A stretch of DNA of 64,000 bases, from positions 5,073,501-5,137,500 of the forward strand of contig NC_092579.1 of the NCBI RefSeq assembly GCF_037975245.1. Direction: 5' to 3'. The notes under the pieces are model-generated. The model searched no databases, had not been told where the DNA came from, and saw nothing but the letters and a program-made list of their open reading frames with translations. Shown here piece after piece: positions 28,201 to 37,200 of the stretch (positions within the stretch are counted from its first letter, which is position 1; every line of letters starts with the position of its first letter). The DNA comes from Apostichopus japonicus. Taxonomy: Eukaryota > Echinodermata > Holothuroidea > Aspidochirotida > Stichopodidae. The position numbers and the translations under genes are program-made.

Positions 28201-31200
28201 AGGCCTAGCTTTATAGGATACTGTAGCAGTGTTTCCATTGAGTTTAGGTCCTCTATCTCTGTATGTTGCTGCTGGCTTAAACAATAATAGCAAACTGCAG
28301 CTACGTACTTATTAGTTTTATGTTTAAGTTTTAAAGTTTAAGTTTTGCTATTAAGTTTAAGCTTCCTGTTATGCTACTGACTGTGTTTGTAACTGTCAGT
28401 AGCCATGCCCTGTTGAATCCATTTATGTGTTTGCAGGATATTAGCTTCATCAATGGTACCAAGTCTAGTTTCATGGGATACTAGTATCATATATGTCTGT
28501 ATTTAGTGAGTAGAAACCTAGTTTGATATGGAACTGGCTTCATCAATGGCTAGCAAAAGCCATGTCCTGTGGAGTACCAAGTCTAATTTCATGGGATACT
28601 AGTATCATATATGTCTGTATTTAGTGAGTAGAAACCTAGTTTGATATGGAACTGGCTTCATCAATGGCTAGCAAAAGCCATGTCCTGTGGAGTACCAAGT
28701 CTAGTTTCATGGGATACTAGTATCATATATGTCTGTATTTAGTGAGTAGATACCTAGTTTGATATGGAACTGGCTTCATCAATGGCTAGCAAAAGCCATG
28801 TCCTGTTGAGTACCAAGTCTTGTTTCATGGGTTACTGGTATCATTACTGTCTGTACTTAGTGATTAGAAACCTAATTTGATACGGTACTTGCTTTATCAA
28901 TAGCTTCCAATAGCCATGTCCTGTTGAGTACCAAGTCTAGTTTCATGGGATACTGGTATCATTACTGTCTGTACTTAGTGATTAGAAACTTAGTTTGATA
29001 TGGTACTTGCTTTATCAATAGCTGTTAACATATCCATGTCATTCTAAAAGTTCATGTCAAACCTTTGATGTTCAGTTACATTACACTTATTGTCATCATC
29101 GTCATCATCATCGCCATTGTTTCAGTGAAGCAGAGCATGAATTACAGATAAAGAACATTTTAAGCGATAGCAACTAATTTTTGCATGACTCAAGTCATAT
29201 TTGCCTTGACATCACATTAAAAGACTGGTTAGTTTTGAAGTTAAAATTAGGTACCATCTATCAATGAAAGTAATCAAAAGTTATTTCTGAGATTTCCGAC
29301 TTCACAGGACGATTGATTTCATGTCTCTCTTCTCTGTGTACCTGTGTGTGTTCTTTGTATACATGAGATACTTCATATTATTATCACAGTGACTAGTAGA
29401 CAGGGAGTTTGGAGAAATAAAAATCGTTATTAAATTAAAGATCGGAGAGAGTCGACCAGCTTCATTTAAATGTACTTTAAATGTACAGAGCAATGGATAG
29501 GCTTATTTTGCATATCAAATGAAGTATCACAAGTCTGGTTTATATAAACTTGTTTTGAATAATTTAATTTGACTTCCAATGAACATAGGCCAAAGGGGGG
29601 AGGGTTTTGTTTTTAATGGGGGGGGTTGGAGTTTCTGTTCTTTAATTATACTTTTAACCACATGTCTTACATGGGTGACTACAGTTCATAGTAACTCTTT
29701 TGACTGATAGTATTTATGTTTGTTAGCTTGTGTCTCTTCCAATGTCCTGCTTTTGTGTTTGTGATTTGTGAAAGGAAAAACTCAGGCAATTTGCAGCTTG
29801 TCAAAGTTGAAGTAACTATCTGTTATCCTTAGTCTGCTAGAAAGACCAAACCTGGTCACATAGTTCAAATATATTAATATTGCTGTTGTCGCTGTCTGAT
29901 GTTTGGTGTTCATTTTTGGGAAATCCATGTTCTGGTCATTCCTTGTCTCCGGGTAAAGATCACCACCACTGGTTCGGGTAAAACCTAACCAGTGTGCTGG
30001 TGTGTGCATTCTCGAGATGTGTCATTTCTTCACGATGGTCGAATAGGTTTGTAATGGAAGTTTACCGAACTGTAACCCTTGTGAGACGCATCGGCGATGT
30101 TCTTCGTCATTGATTTGAAAATCTCGACACAACTTTGCTCTCCACTCGGTCGATTCTTCATCCGTCGTTGGTTTATCAATTGGATGCAGCCATCTGCCTC
30201 TTTAGGCTAACCCCATCCTCATTCATATTTTCTGATCTGTTCCTAATCAGTGCACATTTGAACTATTGCCAATCACTGATTGGCTAATTTTAATTGTTAT
30301 GCTCCGGTTCATTACCATAACTTCATACCGCCCTTCCTCACAACAAATTTTGCTATCCATTGTATCGTATCGTTTTATTCTACAACATTGTGTTTATAAT
30401 CTGGTGTGACTTTGATTTTAATGTCGGTTTGCTTAATACTTTTATGCCGGGCTTGGGAGGTGAACTGACTACCCTTCTGCTATAATTCCTTCCCCCCCCC
30501 TCCACTGTCTTGTAAAACTAACGACGGACCCACCCACTACCATTGTTTATTCTTTACACATCTTGACCCAATATTTATTCAGGGTAGTAAACAGGACTAG
30601 TGAACAACATTTTCCAAAGTATATTTGGGAGAAAATCCATTTGAGTGTGAAATTGTACTTTAATTTATGTATATTTGCCTTTTTTGGTCTCATACATCTA
30701 CATGAAGAAATGTCCAAATTGACAGTATTTTCGAAAATTTCACAAACGTGCCTTTATAGGCTCCTGGTCAATAGTGGTAGTATTTAGTTAGCTCGTAATT
30801 GAATTTGCGACTGAAGATTTTGATCCTGAAGAGTTGATTAAATTAATGTTTCTGAAAATAATATTTCACCACTTTGTGCACCATCAGTTCATATATTAAA
30901 ACTTTTGACATTAAGTACTAACTCTTTTGGATTTTAATGTACATCTTTTATTGCTGTACAGCTTGTCGTACTGTACGGCTTGTATAAAAGTCACTGCGTC
31001 TTCAACTGACAAAGTTAGGACAGTTGTTTGATCTCTGAAAGACATCTGTTACCTTGTGCATGGTTTGGTCACATGACTAATTAGGCATGTATCTTTCAGT
31101 TGCTATTTTTGCCCTTTTCGTTAGCACTAAATCACTTTTCGAAAAAGATTGCTCAGCAACAAAGTAGGAAGATTTTGTGGAAAATGCACTGTGAATTGTT

Positions 31201-34200
31201 CAGGTTAAAAAAGAGGTAAACATCCAACAAATTTGAACAAGTAGGTTTATTGCCCCACCACAAGTCTGACAGACTTTGCCAGCAAGATTTCTTTGTGAAG
31301 TAATTTTCCTTTAATTTTTGTTTTTCCTTTTACCAAGCCAGAATCTCACTTGTAGTTAAAAAAAAAAAAGCCAGCTTACAGGAAGGAACCGATGAATTAG
31401 AAAAAAAATTGATATATTAAGCAGAACATGCATTTGTTTAAATGCTGTTACAATGAGATTGAACTATTAAACCTAACTTATGTAAATATCGAATTGGATA
31501 TTCATAAACAGATGCGCTTATTAATTCAGCCCCCCATATCTTCTCATTTTCACAGGAGGTCGTATCAAGAGTTGGAAGAGAAGATGGTTTATTTTGACCG
31601 ACAACTGCCTCTACTACTTTGAGTTTACTCAGGTTTGATAAATTTTCCAAAATGTTTCTATCATGAGGGAAATATAATCTTTATGTTAAAAGAATGAGTG
31701 ACCATAGTAGGATGTGTTGTCTAGTGGAAGAAGATTCTGCTAACATAGAAACATCAGCTCCTCTAAATTTTCTTTATTGACCTACTCTACCGCTTTTGCG
31801 GTAGAAAAGCAGTCTGTTAAAAAAGCTTTGTTTTTGTCTCTTTAAATATCATCATCTTTGATAGAATAAGGTCAGTTGCATATAATAATTCGGTTATGTC
31901 AAATCTTGTCTTCTATTAACAAGAATGTTGTTATGGTTACAGGAATAGCTATTCTCTTACCATTAGTGTGTAGGAAGTATTAAGTTTGTACATATTCCCA
32001 ATGTTCATACCTATACTTGTGTATATTAGCTACATCACCTTATCATCTCAATGTTCTACGTTTTTCTCAAAATTTGTATGAAAAGACATTTTATTTTATT
32101 TTATTTGTTTATTTATTTATTTGTTATATATTTGTTATATATATTTTTCAATTTTTTATTTAAGATTATTTTTTTTCTTTTCTTTCTTTCTTTGTCATTA
32201 TGTGAGTGTGAAGTTTGTAAATATACAACACCTTCCACCCAACCAGTCACAGGGAGCGTCCAGGTTTATCAAATTCTTCTAATCCATTTTGTCTCACTTT
32301 GCTAACAGTTTCTCATGAATTTCAAATTTCCATCTTTCAGGACAGAGAACCTCGAGGCATCATTCCACTAGAAAACCTTCAGCTCAGGAATGTTGAAGAC
32401 AACAGGAAAGATGTGAGTATGATCGAGATGTGTCTATCCTCCAACTGTAAATAAATAACACTTCATGAACACCATAACTACGATTCAAAGAACATGTCTG
32501 CTACCCCCAAGATGCCAAAAACACCACAAAAAATGGATCAGCTCATTATGTTACCCTTTATAAAAGACAAATTACTCTTCTCCCTTCAAAGTTTATACTC
32601 TCTGGGATCCGAGACCTCAGGAAAGATAGTGTCGGTAAAATCTCTAGCAGTTTTTAGCATAATGTTGAAGAAGAGGAAAGACGATGTTCTTTAGAATGGC
32701 CCCTGTGCTCTACCAAGTGAGCTAGCTATCTAGCCCTTTTGTTGGTGGCAATACCTATATGTCCATGTCTTTACTGGGCAGAGGGAGGGACAGCTGTGGG
32801 GAGGGGGTGGGGGCAGCCTGATGCCGCAACATCTTGTTTACCTTGTAATCAAGGCTCACCACCTGATTTCTGTTGATGCAAACCAGAAAGCAACTGGGAA
32901 GGGATTTCAATATACATCTAACATTTTTCCATTCTTCATTTAGGGATATATGTATACATGTTTATAAGTTTTTAAGCAAAGGTAACATTGAATACTTTAC
33001 TTATAGACATGAATCTCTTGTTACGGTAAATCCTGGTTGCTTAGATTACGCTATAGCCTATATCAATCTTCATAAGTCTCACTATCTCAAACACATAATA
33101 TCAATGTTATTGCAAGTAACATAACACATTGGAAGGGATTTAATTCAATCTCTTTAATTTGTCGCGTTTCAGAAATGATGCGCATGCCACAGGAAATAGT
33201 TGTTTATTTTGTCAGTTTGCTTGGACGTCATTGTGTAAAGTTTGGAAATTTGTTGTGATCAAATTTGGAAATGAATCATACCTTATGAAATGAATCATAC
33301 CTTATATCCTGTCACTTTCGTTTCACATTTCATGAATGTCATTTAGTAATCATAAACAGATCGCCGTTATATCGGGATTTTAATAGACAGCATCCAATGT
33401 GAAAATGGATTCACATGAGACAAAATCCAAAACCCTGTCATGTTTGAAGCTTATACTGCGGTTGCAAATAAAAGAGAAACTTATATTGAAGAGAAATATA
33501 TTCCACACTGCTAGTTAAAAACTCTTATCTCAATATCATGTCCCTAACTTAAGATTATGGTCGATTTAATGTCAGCTATTTTGACTGGCTAAACCTTCAA
33601 CTACTCCAGGATTTTTGGATCACAGTAGGGGGGTCTGTGATGTCATCTGGGCAAATAATCTTCAAAAACATTACTCTGGCTATTATAACCTTCTTGTTAA
33701 TTCATTCTTGAAACCAGATGCATTTTGGAATGTTTCTAACTGTAGTGTCAATGCTCTCCGTATTCACACATTCATCAAAATGCATCTTGTTTGTGGAACT
33801 ATTCTTTTCCTCTGCGTTTAAGTTTCCTAACGACATTATTTATTCTGCCTTTGCCAGTTGCATTTATAAAATATCACAAAAAAATCCTTTTAGATAACAA
33901 ATTCTTTTTGAGGACTTTTTTCCTGCCTAAAGATGGAGAAAAGTTTTCAGCAATTTTTGTCAAAGTATAAATTTCATCCACCAGAAAATCCTTTTAATGC
34001 TGACTGCCAGAAGGATTATAACAGAGTAAAACCGTGGTAGCATTCATTTTCTTTTTGCTCCCACAAGTTTTAGTTTCTTCTTCCCGATGGCTATGAAGAT
34101 CGTGTGACATAAAGTTATCTTGCCTTTAGAAATGATAGAGATTCTACACTCGACTGAGCTGTTAACTCTCTTATGTTTCATGGTCTGGCTATGATGAGTC

Positions 34201-37200
34201 TTGAAAATTGATCCATATTTGAGGCTGGATCCAAACTAAATCACTCCAATCAAACACAGAATGACAGAGTAAAGATAGACCAACTCTCACAAAGACAGAG
34301 TAAAAGACAGACACATCACTCTCAAAGACAGATAAGATATGATAAGATGTTACAAAAGTCATTGAAACATTAATAACTATGATAGGAAGGAAGAAATATT
34401 GATTTCATAGTAGGTACGTTCAGCGATGTCTTCATTGTTGCATGTAGTGGTATGTATGTAGTAGGATATGTATGAGTTATTTCCCCGCAGTTGTTTTCTT
34501 GTCATCAGCTTTTTTCGCTATCAGTTTGATGCCCTGCTGCAGTTAATAATGTTTGGGAAGGAGAATTTAAATTGTTTCAGGGGTTTGATTTCAAATGTAA
34601 AACAACATGACAGTATAAATTCTGCATCGGTCAGGAAGATTTAATGTAGAAACAGCAGTAGTGAAATCATTTTATCACAGAGGTGTTTGTTTATGGTAAG
34701 ACAATATGAGGGTTATTCAAATTTAAAACCAATAGACTTAATTAACAATTGGAATAAAAACATGCTTCCTCCTCGAAGGCAACTGGTCATGACTTTTTTT
34801 TTTGATTTTTCCTTCCTTCTTTTTTTGTCTGTTTTGCGTTTGAAGTCTATCTCTTTACAGTGCAAAGTGTCAGCTACAGACACCGATATGTTGCCACAGA
34901 CATTAATAGTGGTTGAATCTGTTAATTACCACTGTAATTATAACATTGTCTTCCCCCTTTTTGAGACTTGATGGTGTTTATCTGCCTCAATGCCCGTTGT
35001 CAGTTGATAGGAGGATAAGGATTGTCAACATCTACCGTTGGAGACCGTTTGACTCAATTCCCATGTTTTAATCTAGCTAGCTCCGTCCTTGATTGTTAAC
35101 AATATTAATGATTACTCTATTTATATACTAAATATTCTGTCTTTCTTGACTTCCATTTATGATGAAATCTTTTCTTCTTTATCTTGTTTTTATCAGCATT
35201 GCTTTGAGCTGTACACCACAGATAACCGGGAGGTGATCAAAGCAGCCAAGATGGACGCCGACGGCCGAGTGGTGGAAGGAAGACATCTGACCTACAGGAT
35301 GTCCGCAGGCTCAGCAGAGGAGAAGGAGGAATGGATGAAAGCCATAAGGTGGGTGTCATCTTAGAGAAAAATATTACACTTTATTCTTTTCACTAATATC
35401 TCACAATCTTTTATCGTTATCTTTTATCAGAAATATCCGTGATTTTTTTTTCTACCTCGGGGACAAATCTATTATCCTAACACACTGTAGCATATGCAAA
35501 CTGGAGCCTATACTGCAATTTTTGCAAAATTCTGTGATTTTTTATCACCCCAGGCTCATACCTGGTTATTAAACTTTGACTCAGTGAAAAGTAATTGGAA
35601 AGGCCCTTGTGGTAGTGGTGGTGAGGGGGGTGGGGAGGAGAGGGAGGGGGTGTCAAGACCGTTGGAATTTTGTCAAATGGATATTAAAGACTCTGAATTC
35701 TCCATGCTCTGTACGGTGATAGCGAGTATTTGCTTCTATAGAACAATCACCCTCTAGGTACTTCTCAGATGTCAACATTTTGTTGTCTATGAATACATAT
35801 GGCTACATGGTAAGTCAACTGCCTAAAATTTTATAAAATATATTTGAAAAAAAAAGGCTAGTACCTGTGCTTGACACAACCCTGCCTCTACCTTCCAAAA
35901 GATGATTAAATGGTTGTAAATATAACAGAAGATCTGAATTAATAACAATGTTTATGGAAGGTTCTGATATGTAACATCCAGGCACTAGGATGACTTGTCA
36001 CAGAGAAAAGGGTTGTTGTCATGAAGTTGAATATGTATTCTCCAGAAAACATCCATATTTCCTGTAGCACTTGGATTAAACTTTAGAGAATGCCATAGAA
36101 GAACCGGGAAGTACTTGTCGCGTAAATGTCAAACTTGCAATTGAATTGATTAGTTTCTTCTAGCTGGTCATCCTTGTCTTGAAAGTCTGTAGTGATTACC
36201 ACAATTATGCAAGCACCAAAAAAAAAAAAAAAGTAGGTTAATTTTGGCTGGTTTCACAGTTTCTTTTGAACAAGTTCAATAGTTTGGATAATGGGTTGGT
36301 TTTACCTGGTATGCCACAGTAAGCCCTTAAGGTGTGTGAAGAACATTTTAGAGAAAGTGTCCCTAGAACCACAGATTGTATCTTCTATTCTTTTATACCT
36401 GCCTTGCAAAGTCAAACAATTACTGGAATTATGAATTACCCAGAATGCTGCTCTGCCTGTTCATTTTGCATTCATATTTATCTTTTTCATTTGATGTTTT
36501 TATTTTATTTTTATTTTTTCTCATGATTCCACTGCTTTACTACTTACCCTGTATACATCCTTTACTTTTGTTGCCAAGTTGAATGATGTCGTTGTTAAAC
36601 CTTTTATGATTATACACCGTGCTGACTTTTATGATTTTCTCCTGCTTTATTAAACAATACCTCAGTGAAGGGCTGCTTTCATGTGGAAGGTAAGACTGTA
36701 TATATGAAAAGTTCAGCGTTTCTTTGGTGGCTGGTGTTTTCTTGAACTGCGCTGTTCCCGAATAATCTTCAGCTTGGAGGGGTTTGCCTGTGTTCTCTAT
36801 GTAAAACAACATAAATTAGTATCTTCTGTATTCACCCATTTAGTCGTAAAAACACCAAAACTGATGCACATCACAAAATGAATCGTCCACAGTGGATGTT
36901 TAAGAATGATGTGTGTGGGATCTCAGTGTAAACCTATTTTAACAAATGACATCGGATAAAATTATTAGAAGGTATGTTGCTGCACAACCGTGATATCGCA
37001 TCTTTCCAATATGACCATGTTGCTATGGCGATATCTGATGATGAGGTGGATCTGAATGCAGCCTTTACTGTATGCAATCCTAGTAATATATCTTCAAGCT
37101 TTTCCATCCATGCATCCAAACATTCCTGTCGCTCTGCCTCTCCTTCTCCCAAGATAAATTAAATCTCAACTGTGGTCAAGAAAAGTCAACAGAATCCCAT

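Larger units (their letters stand above)
22272..31555. other. CYTH: Largest cytohesin intron, at the Sec7-PH glycine junction
   Basis: 9.3 kb with the 1-kb minisatellite, the 118-bp array and the candidate microexon. Open frames up to about 105 codons (for example near 27141-27458) show no recognisable domain. Confidence 0.6.

Noticed and set aside
35494-35757. 87-codon frame after the PH exon at 35197-35348
   Set aside because: It lies after a clear splice donor, includes a G-rich low-complexity tract and shows no domain.
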